Positions 35,701 to 47,200 of a stretch of DNA of 64,000 nt are shown piece after piece. The stretch is from Augochlora pura (Eukaryota; Arthropoda; Insecta; Hymenoptera; Halictidae). The position numbers and the translations under genes are program-made. The DNA lies in contig NC_135781.1 in the NCBI RefSeq assembly GCF_028453695.1, forward strand, positions 24,613,640 to 24,677,639, read 5' to 3'. The notes beneath the pieces were generated by a model. It worked only from the letters and a program-made list of their open reading frames with translations, did no database searches and was not told the DNA's origin. Position 1 is the stretch's first letter. Each line of letters opens with the position of its first letter.

Positions 35701-38700
35701 ACAATGTTCCAGAGGACGCCGGTCCTCGGGTGACCATACTGATAAAAAAATGCTTAATGCACCATAAGTTGATTCGTTTTGATTTTCGAGATTATGAAAG
35801 CAAAGTAGTACGAATCACAGACAGGTATAATTATACATTATAATAATCTAATGATTAATATAAATAAATTAATAATGATAATAATTAATACTTAATAGTA
35901 TTAATAAGATAATTAAACCTGCTGAAAGCTACCTTGCTGAAAATCGGCGTGCGTCGACGCGAACGGGGCACCCTCGCGAAGCGCGTAAATCAGTGACCGT
36001 TTAAATGATTTTTTATCGCGCTGCTTTGTATCGGTTCAGGATGTGACGAGAGATCCTCCTTGAGCCTTGTCTCTGCAATTGGCAATCTCGCGGGCCGCCT
36101 TCGGCCGGGATCCTTGAGCGCTCGAAACGAACGACCGCCGCTTTACGACCACGGCTCGAGTAAGGACCAATTTAAACTTCCGCGGACAGAGCCGGCCGCC
36201 TCTTATCTCTTCCTGGTTGTTGGCCCGTAAAGAGATCGCGACCGAATCTATCGCAACTATTGCCGGGATCTCCTCCCTCCGCATTTCCACGGCTTCGCCA
36301 GCTTGTCATCGTCAATTTCCATCGTTTTGCCAAGAATCCCAGGCAGCTTTGTCTTTACGCGTGTAATTCGGAAATGAAATAACTGGAATCAAGGCGGACA
36401 GCCGGAAGAAGAGATTTTAAAGCTCCCCAGCGGCTGTTGGTGTCCTCGTTGGAAAACCGTGCTGCGGCTGGTCCATGACAGATACGAGGAGGGAGCCGCG
36501 GCGCGCCTTGCAATCTCTTTCCATTCCGCGACGTTATTTTCCGTGCAATTGCCGGCAGTTGTCATTTTTCCGAGCGGATCTCCCCCGGTAAAATCAACAG
36601 CAAATTGCGCCCGGCGTTATCCTTATCGGCGCATCTGGCAAACGATCTGTTGCGCAACCGCGTGGCTGGGGGGTCTTTATTTAACATTTAAGCAATCCAA
36701 TTACCACGTCCGAGCGTCGCGTTCCGTCGCGTCGGCACGCTCGGCGAGAGGAAAAATAATAGCAGAATCACGGAAGATGAGGAGCGGCGATACAGGCGGG
36801 TCCGGTGTTTGCGGCTCGTCTTTCCGGGGGACAGAATACTATACCATCCTCTCGGTTGTCTCGGGAAGATGACTGACAGCCCGTGGAGAATCTGCCGCTA
36901 TTATCGGTCTCTAATTATGTAATGCACCAATGAAGCGGTCGGTGCGGTCTTACCCGTCTCGGCCGATAAGCAATTCGGTCGTAGTGGAAAAATTGACGAT
37001 TAGGTTTATCTGCGCTTCGGCTTATCCCGTCGCGACGTCTTCTCGCGCTCGTTATTGCGTGCCGCAAAATTATTCCGCGCTCAATCGACTAGACGAAGGC
37101 ATTGTTGTTGGTCGATGTCACAGACGAACGTTTCATTATGATTTCAGCAAATATGTGCAGCTTAGCGGCGGGCGCAATGATGGGATGGACGAGTCCTATC
37201 CTCCCGAGGCTATCCAAAGGACTCGAGAATAATCCTCTAGGAACGAGAATCAGCGAAGACCAGAGCTCGTGGGTTGGATCGCTGTTGGCCGTTGGTGCGT
37301 TATTTGGCTGCTTCGTGGCTGGATACTTAGCAGACAAGTAAGGGAACCTCCTTAATGTTACGTTTACGAAGCGCTAACAGCAGATGCTTCGTATCACGCC
37401 ATAAAAATGACAACCATGAATCTAATCAGATTTTTAATGATTTTTATCGTAATATATGTTCAATGAAGTAACCGTCTGGAGCAAATTCCTCAGGAATCTC
37501 TAACATCATCAAATTAATAATCGTAAATTAAAGAATTTGAAACGTTTAAAATTCTTTAAAAGCCAACAGTTCCATAAAAGCCGCGCGTTCAATTAAAATC
37601 TGAGTGAACCTCGACAAGGCGTTCATGCTTTCTGTCACGAGGGAATCAAGATTAAATGTAAAACGAATGAAAGTTGCTTTTCCAATCTTAACTTGTATGC
37701 TAACCAGATGATTTTTCAATCTAGAATCGGTAGAAAACTATCGCTCCTTTCCTCCGCGGTGATATTCCTGATTGGATGGGCCCTGATCGCCTCGGCCTCG
37801 GTGGTGGAGATGTTGTATGCGGCTCGGTTTATCCTCGGTTTCGCCATGGCTTTCACTTTCACGGTCGTTCCCATGTACTGCGGAGAAATCGCGGAGGTAA
37901 AGATCGTTGTTGTGTCTCAAAGAAGCCGATCGATACGATTGGGAATAGAGTCGCATTAATCGTTGTTATCGTGCGCTAGGTCTCCGTCAGAGGTACTTTG
38001 GGATCGTTACTGCAGCTGTTCATCACCATCGGCCTTCTCTACTCGTACGCGATTGGCCCATACGTGAGTTACACGGTGTTTTGGATCTTGTGCGCCCTCC
38101 AGCCGATCCTCTTCTTCGCCGCTTTCGTGACAATGCCGGAGTCTCCGTTTTATCTCCTGAAGGCCGGCAAGAGGGACGCTGCTCTTGCCGCGTTGGCTAG
38201 GCTGCGCGGAAAGTCCATTTCTAGCGTGCAGAAGGAGGCTGACGAAATACAGGTACATATACATATATAATATGATTATTTGCAATGGAAATAAGCATTC
38301 TCGTTATTGACCTCACTAGAATGCGGCAGGCCTAGGTCTGGGTTAGACCGGAACGTAGAGCATGCCGGCGAATTTGCAAGTGAAAACGGTCTCGTTATCG
38401 CGCAGGGTCTTTCAATATTTTAATACCGATCAAGTCGTTATTCACGCGACTACTCCGACGACGCAACCGCTACGTAATTTCGGTACAATCGCGGTACAAC
38501 ACTGCAATACAAATGTCCACTCGAGGGAATAGGTCACCGCTCCTCGACAACACGTGTCACCGCGATCCTTGGCATCGTGCGTCGCCGGGTCGGCGACGTC
38601 TGTCCGCCGTCGAGTATAGCGTCTCGTCGTCGAAACGAGATCATGGAACGAAGAATCCGCCGCCGCGATCATCCGGGAAACTGGAAATTGTGGAAGGAAA

Positions 38701-41700
38701 ATAACAAACTCGCGATCCATTCGAAATGAGAATAGCTGCCAGACGAGTCTCGTCGGATAGGAGCAAAACTAGATAATTTGCATTAACTTTACCATACTTG
38801 GCTTTACCATGGTCACCGCAAGAAAATTTCTACATTAACTTAACCGAGCGACCGCAACGCGAATTTGAGATGTCATAACTATTTATTTTCCATATCGTTT
38901 GAAAAATTTTTAACGTGAATTTCAATTTAGGTCCAAATTCAATGTTCTGGTTCTAATCTTGGTTTCGATATTCACTCGTAATAATTATTATTATTTTGAG
39001 ACTAAAGAAACGATTACAGGTGTCAACATCGTGTCAAGTTTAACGCGAGCGTCGATAGTGGAAACGCAGATCGGTTTGAATCGGTTCGGGCGGGATGAAG
39101 ATATCCTTCCCATTCTGAAACACTCCGCAATTGAGAGAAAAAAGGTGATAGAGTCGTGCGATAAGCCTCGACCTCCCCGTATAAATATCCTACGACGGAA
39201 TTTTACCGAAAACGACGCGGGGCGCCGACCGTCGCGATAACGCACCGTTCCGCTTTCTGTGTTTGGCTTTGCAACGATCTTATCTGCGTTCGGGTCACGT
39301 TCGCCGAACGAGGCCGGGGGTAAGGTCGTTCCTTGATCCGCCAATGGCAGCGGCGATACAGCAGCGTGCCTTCGAAGTCGGCGATGAATCGTGCGAGTGA
39401 CGAGAAACGACCAGTCAGCCGGTCACGTGTCACCGTCCTCGTCCCCGGCATCAATCGACACGCGTCGACACGCGTCCCTTGGTCTTCCGCTCTTCACAAC
39501 CGACGCGTTCCGAACGACTAGTCGATATTTGATAACTCGGATATGCAAAATAAAAATCATCCCCATCAATTGTAAAACGCAGGAGCTAAGTTCAATCTTC
39601 TTTCTCTCCTATATAATTTTACGCTCATGATTCACGTGTAAATAATAAATAAATGAATGCATAAAATCTCCGTCTCGTACTAGAATTCTTTGACACGGTT
39701 CACTCGGAGACGCGTCCTTCGAGTTCCAGTCGGTCGGCGACTGCGACAGATACTGTGTCAAGACTTTAATGCAATCTCAAAAATCTACATAATACCGAGA
39801 AACCCGATACCGATCCGACGCTCGTCGTCCCGTGACCGGACTGTCGATGTCCAAGGAAATTTATGCATTCGCGGCAACGCGAAACTTTGCTTCCTCCACC
39901 GGGAAGTCTCATCCGTGTCGATAATGGAGCGGAAACGTGTTCAAATTCCATTGAGCGTCGTATTTTTCGAAATAGTTGCCGCAGCTACTAATGGTGGACT
40001 TTGTCCGATCTAGGCGGAAGTGGACGAGACCCTGAGGAACAAAGCCAGCCTTTCTGATCTGTACAAGGTGAAGGTGAACTTCAGAGCCACTCTGTACACC
40101 AGTCTTCTAGCCGGGTTCCAGCAGCTCACTGGTATCAACTTGGTGTTGTTCTATATGGAGTCGATCTTCATCGACGCCAAAACGCCCATCCAGACCGATG
40201 TTGCAACTATCATCGTCGGTGTCGTTCAGGTACTCGCGTCTGCTGTCACTCCTCTCGTGGTCGACAGACTGGGCAGGAAGATTCTGCTGGTATTCTCCGG
40301 CATCGGAGAGATCGTCACTTTGGTAAGTACGAATTCCGACTAACCAACCCTTGCCCAGCTAAATTCGTTGGGCTCGTATCGGTCGATCAAAATCTAGAAA
40401 GTCTCGAGATCATAGCCGAAAATCGTATCTAAAATCGTAGCCGAGATCGGCGATAAAAGTCGACGAAGACTTTTATAACACGTTCGCGGTAATAAGCAGA
40501 TCGGATCGAATCGTTGATACAAAACCGCATAAACACGTGGCGGTTACGTTTCCTTAGACGGTCCAAGAATGTCGCAATAACTCTAACTTCGCGAAGACAC
40601 TTTTTACGGTCCGAGGCGCCGAGTAATGACACCGCAATCTCAGCTAGATCGTCGAGCTATTGCAATTTCGAACGATTTTGTTTCGAGAATAGAGGCTCGC
40701 AAAGTCACTGCAGTGGTGCAGAGGTCGTCCATCAACGATACAGCTACGGGATTCGGCTAGCAGTTAATCGAACCGCCGTTCTGCGGTGCAGAGTACACTG
40801 GATCAGTCGGAAAATTAACAGTATACCCGTATGCAAATTCTCTGACGTTCCTTATCGCAAGCAAATAGGTATCCTACGTACAATCTCCTAGCTGATGAAG
40901 TGGGTTACAGCGCGGCGTCCTGATCCTAGTCGATTGTCGCTGAATACTACTGCTAGGCGGCACCGTATTCCTCGGCTCTGCATACTGGTGCGCAATCGTG
41001 GCTTCCGAGTAGTTCGCAAATTGTTTCAATTGGCTCCCGAAGAGCACGTCGGAATCCTGAGATATCGTGTGCGCTCGACTACAACGGATTTCGCGGGATA
41101 TCCGAAACGATCCTACGATCTCGAGGACTCGTCGTTTTTGCTTGGGAATCGCCGGCGGACGCGGTCTGCGCGACCTCGAGCCACTGGTCGTCGAGCGAGT
41201 TTCGCGGGTGTTGCGAAATATGTACTCGGGAACAAATCGATCGCGGCCTTGCAGCGGCTATTCAAATCGATTTATGTAACCTCTCGTATGTGCTCGTCCG
41301 CGCGCGGATGCACTCCTGATGCACCAACGAAGGCGGCCGCATTCCACCGACGCGGTGCGCACGCGGATACGTCGAGGCCTCTCGTTCGTAATCTTCGTAG
41401 ATTTTCGCGCTGTTCCTGCGTCTCTTTTCCCCGGCTCTGCCGAACAATGCTTCTACCGTCAGGATCGGAGAATTCTTGACATATTGGATCAACGAACTAT
41501 TTTATAGGGTAGGATAGGCTCAAAGAAACACTAGAGTAGATGTTCCAGTTATCGTCCCATTTTCCGTGTCCCAGAATTAAAAACGTATGAAAGAAAGATA
41601 GTGTTGTATACAAATTGATAATATACATATTTTGGGTATGTTTATCTATCAATTTTTCTCTTTCTATACGTTTCTAATACGGGGACACAACAATTAGGAT

Positions 41701-44213
41701 ATATACCTTACTACAGTGTAAATTCTCCCAAACTGTCCCCCAGGTTGTAGACCAAAATGACGCTGTGATACGAAGATGAAACGACAATATCTGGAAAGCG
41801 GAAACATGTGATATGCGGAATTCTTTCATGTAATCGCAGAATTAGGTTCCCCGTAACAATTAGACTTTTTATTCGTGCAGCTAATATTGCGGGCAACGTC
41901 GCGGTTTTCCAGGATGACGGTCCGAAAACGAAACGCGTGCGGTGTCCTATTACGTCGGTCGTGTCGCAATCAAGGAAAATATTTCCGTAAACAGGCGCGC
42001 GTGCTCTCCTGTAACTGGCGGCGGTTCCGACAGTGACTTCACGCACCTGGAATTGTGAGGTCGCGTTTAATTGTCCGTCGCAGATTGTTGCACCGATCGG
42101 CGGTCGCGTTCAATGTCAATGCCTCGTTACGCGCATCCGAAGGATCGCGCCGACTCTTTATCGAAGGATCTCGACCGTGGCTGCGCGCCCGCGCTGTCTG
42201 AATTTTCATGAGAAAACGATCACAATGAGAAAAACGCTGACAGCCTGTCTGGCGGGTCACGTCGTCTTCGGGAACGCCTGGAATGCGGTTAATTAGCATC
42301 CGCTAATTTCGTAATTCACGATCGGTTCGATCGCGACAACGTCTCTCTTCGCAAGCGCCGTTCAATTATTCTCGCACACACGTGTCGAGTGCTCGAATCG
42401 AACGTTTGAACTTGAAATTCGATTGAATTCACGAAACTCGAAAGCTATTAAACCCATCTACAACGTTAAAAATGTGCCGTTTTTTTTAAAGTGATCCAAA
42501 TCCGTTGGTCACTCTTTCGTCTCTTAGATGCAATGTGCTTCGATGCAGTGTGACACGCTGGTATTGTTTTTTTATTTCTTTTCTTTTATGCAATGCAAAC
42601 CCTGAAATCTCTCAATTTCTATATAAATGGACTTAGGTCTCTTTGAAAATAAACTGTTCAAATAGTTCATTTCATCGTCGACTGCGGTGTAGTTCACGGT
42701 GCATGCCTGCTGCAGTCGTTCACGTTGTAAATACCGCGCCGGTCAGAATGACCGGTTTCCTTTTCTTTTTGTTTAAAAATTGTTGACATTATAGAGACTC
42801 TTTCACAGGGAACGATTCAATACGTTTCTAGATTCGAGTCTCCGATATTGTTAGGAAGGTCAAAAAGTCAGCTTACATTAGATCGAATTATGAATAACTT
42901 CCGTGTTAGTATTAAATATTTATTTTTTAAAATTTTTATTTGATGTATTTTAAACCCTTATCTATTTAACGAAAGCAGAAGCTCGTTTGTCCTCGGTAAT
43001 TCATAGTGGATAAATGGGAACGATAGGATTCTGCTTAGACGCGTCGTAAGTTATGCATGACTCTACTTAATAAATTCAATCTATGCGTTATTATGGAAAA
43101 ACACAAGTCGGTCAGTCGTAGTTTTCAATAAATTTAGCGTTAACGTTTTACACCCGAGGTTATTGAAAATTTTGCAACAACAAATATATTACTGTCACTT
43201 GCTGGAAAGATGGTACTATTTCTGTCGAGGGGTAAGGGGGTGTAATGCACGCTCCGCCCAACTTGCACGCCCGTAGTCCCCACTTTTCTATAACCTCTCG
43301 AAACCTATCTCTATTGGCACATAAGGAGACCAATAAACTCATCGATGTGAGAAGCAAGGGGGAACGGTCACCCCCCCCCCCCCCCCCACCTAATCACGTG
43401 TCTTATTCAGCGCGTAACTTAGTCAACAATTATCAAAAGTCTAGAATTAAAACAGAATGGAAAAGGCTAGAATGACCATTGGGGAGTGAGACAGTGACGG
43501 GAGTCAGGAGGCGTTGTTTGTCTACAATCGGCCAGGCTCGAGTCCCTCGTTTCCTGGAAGTTGGACTATTGAGAAGGGAACATTTTTGCCATTAAGGGAA
43601 ACGCGTTTACCCTACTTCTACAAAGGCGTTGCCATGTGTAGATTGGTGGTCGTGCACTTTCCTCTGTGCCATCGTCCCAGCAAGGGTCGGTATACCTTCC
43701 GGCCATCTTATCCTGTTCTCTCGTTTTCTCGTGGCGGAGGGTGAACAAACTCGTAAAAATCTCCATGGCTAATCAACTGTTAAATTGTTGCAGATCGCTC
43801 TGGGCACGTATTTCTACCTGAAGGACGCGCTAAAGCAGAACGTGGACGACATCGCCATACTGCCGGTAATATCGCTGGTAATCTTCATCGCGACGTACTG
43901 CGTTGGCTGGGGCCCGCTGCCCTGGACCGTGTCGGGCGAGATGCTTCCTGCGAACGTGAAGTCCAAGGCCTCTAGTATCGCGGTGTTCACCTGTTGGCTG
44001 CTCGCGTTCTTCATCACCAAGTTCTCGAGCGCCCTGCAGGTTGCGTGCGGCGCCTATACGTTGTACTGGGTGTTCGCGGTGTTCTGCGTGGTGAGCGTGT
44101 TATTCACGGTGTTGGTGCTGCCGGAGACCAAGGGCAAGAGCTCGCAGCAGATCATGAACGAGCTGGACGGTGGAAGCTCCAACAGCGACTTCGAGTCCGG
44201 AGACAAAATGTGA
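20498..44213 (+). CDS. Tret1-like: Facilitated trehalose transporter Tret1-like (MFS sugar porter), complete
   Basis: The six coding exons are 20498-20792, 37148-37337, 37725-37896, 37980-38252, 40014-40322 and 43794-44213. Phases agree at every joint and the total of 1,659 bases gives 552 residues. Family marks are RLQYIAAAA before TM1, GAMMGWTSPILPRL in TM1, DKIGRKLS, EVSVRG, PESPFYLL (272), GFQQLTGINLVLFY in TM7 (346), DRLGRKILL, WGPLPWTVSGEM in TM10 and PETKGKSSQQI (523). The predicted role is facilitated sugar entry across the plasma membrane, with trehalose likely by family. ATG 20498 gives an 82-residue charged cytoplasmic extension. An in-frame ATG at 20744 would give the more usual 470 residues. 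Both have a purine at -3, so the choice is open. Intron 1 is 16.4 kb long. Confidence 0.9.
23158..23735. mobile_element. Foldback MITE, full-length imperfect palindrome
   Basis: The left half (about 23158-23400) and the reverse complement of the right half (about 23449-23735) align along their whole length. An example is AAAAGTTGTGTGGTTTAAA on the left against AAAAGTTGTGTGATTTAAA on the right. Further matches are CATAGTATGTAATACATTTA with CATAGCATGTAGTGCATTTA, and CTTTTATTAGCCCTAAA with CTTTATTAGCCTTAAA. The centre is near 23425. TATATGT occurs at both outer borders (23151-23157 and 23736-23742) and may be the target duplication. It has no coding capacity. The superfamily is not clear. Confidence 0.7.
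27058..27133 (+). repeat. 12-base minisatellite, about six copies
   Basis: The unit is AACTCGAGGCAG or AACTCGAATCAG, with single-base variants and one 11- or 13-base copy. It lies in an open frame (26629-27231) where it would code repeats of N-S-R/N-Q. Confidence 0.7.
32628..33105. mobile_element. TTAA-flanked piggyBac-like MITE
   Basis: The left end is TTAA then CCATTTGCACTCGAG. The right end on the opposite strand is TTAA then CCCTTTGCACTCGAG, so 14 of 15 bases agree, with TTAA at both borders as expected of piggyBac-type insertion. A further TTAA-adjacent copy of the end (GTGCAAAGGGTTAA, 33001-33014) lies inside, suggesting nesting or a shorter version. The interior has a hairpin AGTTTAAC..GTTAAACT enclosing GATTTGGAA..TTCCAAATC (about 32768-32872). 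No transposase is present. Confidence 0.65.
33670..33740. repeat. CT-rich low-complexity tract
   Basis: Pyrimidine tract of CT repeats interrupted by TT, TG and GT, followed by a short TA run. Confidence 0.7.
34678..34800 (+). repeat. 26-base tandem repeat, about five copies
   Basis: Each unit starts AAATATTCTTTAC or AAGTATTCTTTGT and ends with a variant of TTTCAATCTA or TTCGATTCCA. Copies diverge by a few bases, so the array is old. Confidence 0.65.
35825..35915. repeat. AT-rich TAATAATTAA low-complexity stretch
   Basis: It consists almost wholly of A and T in irregular TAAT/ATTAA units. Confidence 0.6.
37148..37337 (+). CDS. Tret1-like: Tret1-like gene 2, TM1-TM2 exon
   Basis: The acceptor GATTTCAG precedes this exon and the donor GACAA|GTAAGG follows. 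The phases are 2 in and 2 out. It codes TM1 (MMGWTSPILPRL), the external loop with DQSSWVGSLLAVG, and TM2 up to the start of the DKIGRK loop. Confidence 0.92.
37338..37724 (+). other. Intron of Tret1-like gene 2
   Basis: AT-rich intron from GTAAGG to TCAATCTAG. Nothing else recognised. Confidence 0.85.
37725..37896 (+). CDS. Tret1-like: Tret1-like gene 2, TM3-TM4 exon
   Basis: The exon completes the lysine of DKIGRK and carries TM3 and TM4 to MYCGEIAE, then the donor GAG|GTAAAG. It is 172 bases, ending in phase 0. An 83-base intron follows. Confidence 0.92.
37980..38252 (+). CDS. Tret1-like: Tret1-like gene 2, TM5-TM6 and central loop exon
   Basis: A phase 0 exon of 91 residues starting VSVRGTLGSLLQL, with PESPFYLLKAGKRDAALA after TM6 and the loop to EADEIQ. 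The acceptor is GTGCGCTAG and the donor is CAG|GTACAT. Confidence 0.92.
38253..40013 (+). other. Intron of Tret1-like gene 2
   Basis: It is 1.76 kb from GTACAT to TCCGATCTAG. No repeat or gene was recognised. Short open frames occur on both strands without family resemblance. Confidence 0.75.
40014..40322 (+). CDS. Tret1-like: Tret1-like gene 2, TM7-TM9 exon
   Basis: A phase 0 exon of 103 residues. It holds the rest of the central loop, TM7 with GFQQLTGINLVLFYMES, TM8, and the second loop motif VVDRLGRKILL. The donor is TTG|GTAAGT. Confidence 0.93.
41566..41688. mobile_element. Short inverted-repeat MITE
   Basis: The left end reads GTGTCCCAGAATTAAAAACG; the reverse complement of the right end reads GTGTCCCCGTATTAGAAACG. 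The match continues through TAT and an A/G-rich stretch, giving terminal repeats of about 35 bases around an AT-rich centre near 41628. Weaker similarity extends outward to CAGTTAT near 41547. It is too short to code for anything. Confidence 0.55.
43371..43387 (+). repeat. Homopolymer of 17 C
   Basis: Seventeen consecutive C residues within the last intron of the second transporter. Confidence 0.85.
43794..44213 (+). CDS. Tret1-like: Tret1-like gene 2, terminal exon (TM9/10-TM12)
   Basis: It starts IALGTYFYLKDALKQ in phase 0 and carries WGPLPWTVSGEMLP, TM11, TM12 and LPETKGKSSQQIMNELDG. It ends with an acidic, serine-rich tail at TGA 44211-44213. In the first transporter the equivalent region is cut by an intron before GPVPW; here it is not. 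Confidence 0.94.
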   Translation: MALGTYFYLKDALKQNVDDIAILPVISLVIFIATYCVGWGPLPWTVSGEMLPANVKSKASSIAVFTCWLLAFFITKFSSALQVACGAYTLYWVFAVFCVVSVLFTVLVLPETKGKSSQQIMNELDGGSSNSDFESGDKM

Positions 44214-47200
44214 ACGCAGTATTAAAAACACGGCTACGCGACACCCGTCGTCTCAGCCGTGCTATTTTCAGTTCCCTTTCGATTAAGTACATCTTCATAC
44301 TGCCAAAGACCACGGAGGTCGTGATTCCACGGGACTCTACATCAGTAGCCAACTAGGGGAGAGTCCGAGAACAATCGACGATTACGATCGGGTCGGAAAC
44401 ACTCACGATTGCTTAGAATGTTAAGGAGCCTATCTTAGACGCAATATTATTACCGTTAGCGATAAGAACCACGGAGGACCAATCGGGACAGAGGCGATTC
44501 GATTTATACTTAGTCGTATGGTAAGAGTTCAATGGATCCCTCATTTTCCCCTGTCCGAGAGAAAACTCGAAATTAGACATTGTTATTTCAGACAAATTTC
44601 ACAGAAAAATCACGGAACGGTATTACATCGAACGCTTTCTTCTCGTGCTACGGATAATCTATACGTTTCGCGTCTACAAAAGTCCGCAGTCTCGGCTCAT
44701 GATATTTCGATCGATCGAATTCGTTGACGTATTACGATCGCGAATCTTAAAGGACGCAAGATCGCAGAGCGACTCGTTCGCAATCCTGTTGGTCCCGGTT
44801 GGTCCTCCCCTCTGCGCAATAATAGTTTCCAATTGCATGTATTTATTATTACCTATTTAAGTCTTAGCCGTTCAACGTACACGCGCATATGTTCGTACAC
44901 GTACGGTTCGAAGCGGTTCGTCGCTCGGGCCTGAAATATTTAATATTTGTTATTCGCGACCGCGGCGAGCCGATTTTTAATTCGCGTGACTCCTGAAATT
45001 TTTTAATCGATAGACGAAAGACTAGGCGGGCGTGCATCGCGGGAATTGCAATGGCAACGATGCAGGCGGTGGATCCGTTGCACGGAGAGGATAGCGAGAG
45101 CGGGATCGTTTCCGGTTTCAGAGATCGCTGGATCGCTCTCCGCGGAACGATCTCGGCCAACGGAAATTCCGCGGATACGATCGATCCATATCGCGAAGGA
45201 CGGGAGAAAGAGGTTAACAGCGTAGAAGGTGGAATGTTTTTGAATCGCGGCGATCCATCGTACGTGTGCAGTGACGTGTCTGTGATCGAGTATGACAGTG
45301 ATAGTGGTCGGATGTAATCGCGGATTCGACGCGTCGACCGGCGCATACGTATCCGAGACAAATTCAAAATGTATCTACAAATTGGCGCGATAACGATTCA
45401 AATACAACGGACAACGTTGAATGACGTCGCTTTCGGAAATAGTTTCGACTCGGCGGTCGACGCGTCGAAGGAGCCGCTATCGACTCGGAAATTTTAGATA
45501 AACACGGTGGACAGCGCACGTTCCTATTTTTAACGCAACCGTTCGAAAACACGTGGAAAACAGTATGTCCTCGGGAAGTTTTCCAGCCGCTGTCAACAAG
45601 AACGGGGAACGGAGCGAAAGTCGGCGGATGCAAGAAATCGGGTTATCCAAGGGACGTTGCCTCCGCGAACGCTCCGAGGAGTTGTCCCTGGGCGGAATGC
45701 GGAATTTAAAGCGAAATGGCGGCCGGGAATTCAGAGGATACGCGTTTTCACCGAACGACGTAATTTCCTGAGATTATAGTATTGTCCGGAATTTTATTAT
45801 CTATGGAGCGCCGAGGATCGTTGGCCGTCCAACGTTTCCTGAGTCCGTGTAACCGCGTATTTTGACAATTATTATTCGAGCGACAACATTTTCGGCCGAT
45901 CGTGCGTTACGCCGATATGTTTCATCCGTATTTTAATGTATCATCGAGCATAATGTTAACTGGCAGCGCGACACATATCGGAGTTGTTTTAGCGGTCTCC
46001 GGACGGATTGACGAGTTGTCAGGCGTATTCATTTTATTCAAGCGACCGATCCAGCAAGGACTGTACTTATCATTCAGTCGCATACCAAAGATCGTATTTC
46101 TCTGGATCATCGTCTGGAACGAGAGTCGGTGGAGCCGCGACACTCAAAAATTCTCAGAAGCTGCGATACGCTTTAACTGCATAATGATTCGAGGATGGAA
46201 CAGTTTTGAGCGGTTTCGTGAGACCGACGGTTAAATCGTCGACGATTATTGATCAAGCGGTGCAACATTCGTATTTTCTTTGCATTTACATAATTTTATA
46301 TAGTTTGAGAGCGAAAGGCAGAGAGAAAACGTGAACAAACGAGTGCGTGTGTGCATAAGCGAGAGTGGTTGTGTGTGCATTAGCGTGAATGTGCCAAACG
46401 TATTTTAATGTTATAAAAATTGTTGGCAGAGCGGTACATATCAATCAATTATTGGTCGTTTTACTCGTACGTGAAACATATCCTTCGAAGCGCAACAATT
46501 TTGTTCGGATTGGGAGACGCGCGAAGCGAAGAGGTGATTCGATGCAATCTAGATAGCGATTCGTGTGAGAAGAAAAAATCATTTTGCCTAGAGGCGCGCG
46601 AACGATGATCAATTACCTGCCTCGGTCTTGTATATCGTTTGACGATTATCGAGGTCGATCGCATGCATATTCACGGATCCAGAACTGGAATCCCCTTTAC
46701 TTCACCGTTTAGAACGAATGCGCGGATTCACGTTAGCATTCGCATGCGACAACCTCCAGACGTCGTTCGCCCCGATTCGAGAACTGGGGATCGAGATCAG
46801 GCAAAGTTGATGCAGCGTCTCGCGAATCGAGCCATCGGCCCTTACAGACAGACGCGAGCTTCCCTTTCGACATTTTCAGACGAAAAGTTTGTCCAGATTT
46901 GAGCCGTACGTCGCGCAATCATTCCTAGAACATGTTCCTTTTCGCGAGCAATAAGACTTTTGATTTGTTCGAGGACGGAACTGCCGCGAACAATGGCGAA
47001 AGTTCGTGGCTATTTCATAGATTAACACCCGGTGTGCTCATCGAACGTATTGCCTAGATTGTTTAACGCGTCCGATCTGCGAGTCGGCGAGCGTGAAGCG
47101 AAAACATGGCCTTCGAGACTAGCTCCGTGTATGTGATGATTTAGTTAAGGTAACGAAACGCCGCGACAGAGCGCGGGTTTTATTTTTTTACAAGATTGAC

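Larger units (their letters stand above)
20793..37147 (+). other. Very long intron 1 of Tret1-like gene 2 (16.4 kb)
   Basis: It runs from GTACGT to the acceptor TGATTTCAG. Contents that can be named are a foldback element at 23158-23735, a 12-base minisatellite at 27058-27133 inside an unassigned open frame, a GC hairpin beside an A run at 30666-30708, a TTAA-flanked MITE at 32628-33105, a CT-rich tract at 33670-33740, a 26-base minisatellite at 34678-34800 and AT-rich sequence at 35825-35915. No recognisable gene or RNA was seen inside on either strand. Confidence 0.7.
40323..43793 (+). other. Intron of Tret1-like gene 2 (3.5 kb)
   Basis: It contains a small inverted-repeat element at 41566-41688 and a run of 17 C at 43371-43387. 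No coding sequence was recognised. It ends in the acceptor ATTGTTGCAG. Confidence 0.75.

Noticed and set aside
45051..45317. Small acidic open frame of 88 codons on the plus strand
   Set aside because: The opposite strand is open over the same bases, no family is recognised and no splice or promoter context supports it. GATCG-rich DNA here keeps frames open by chance.
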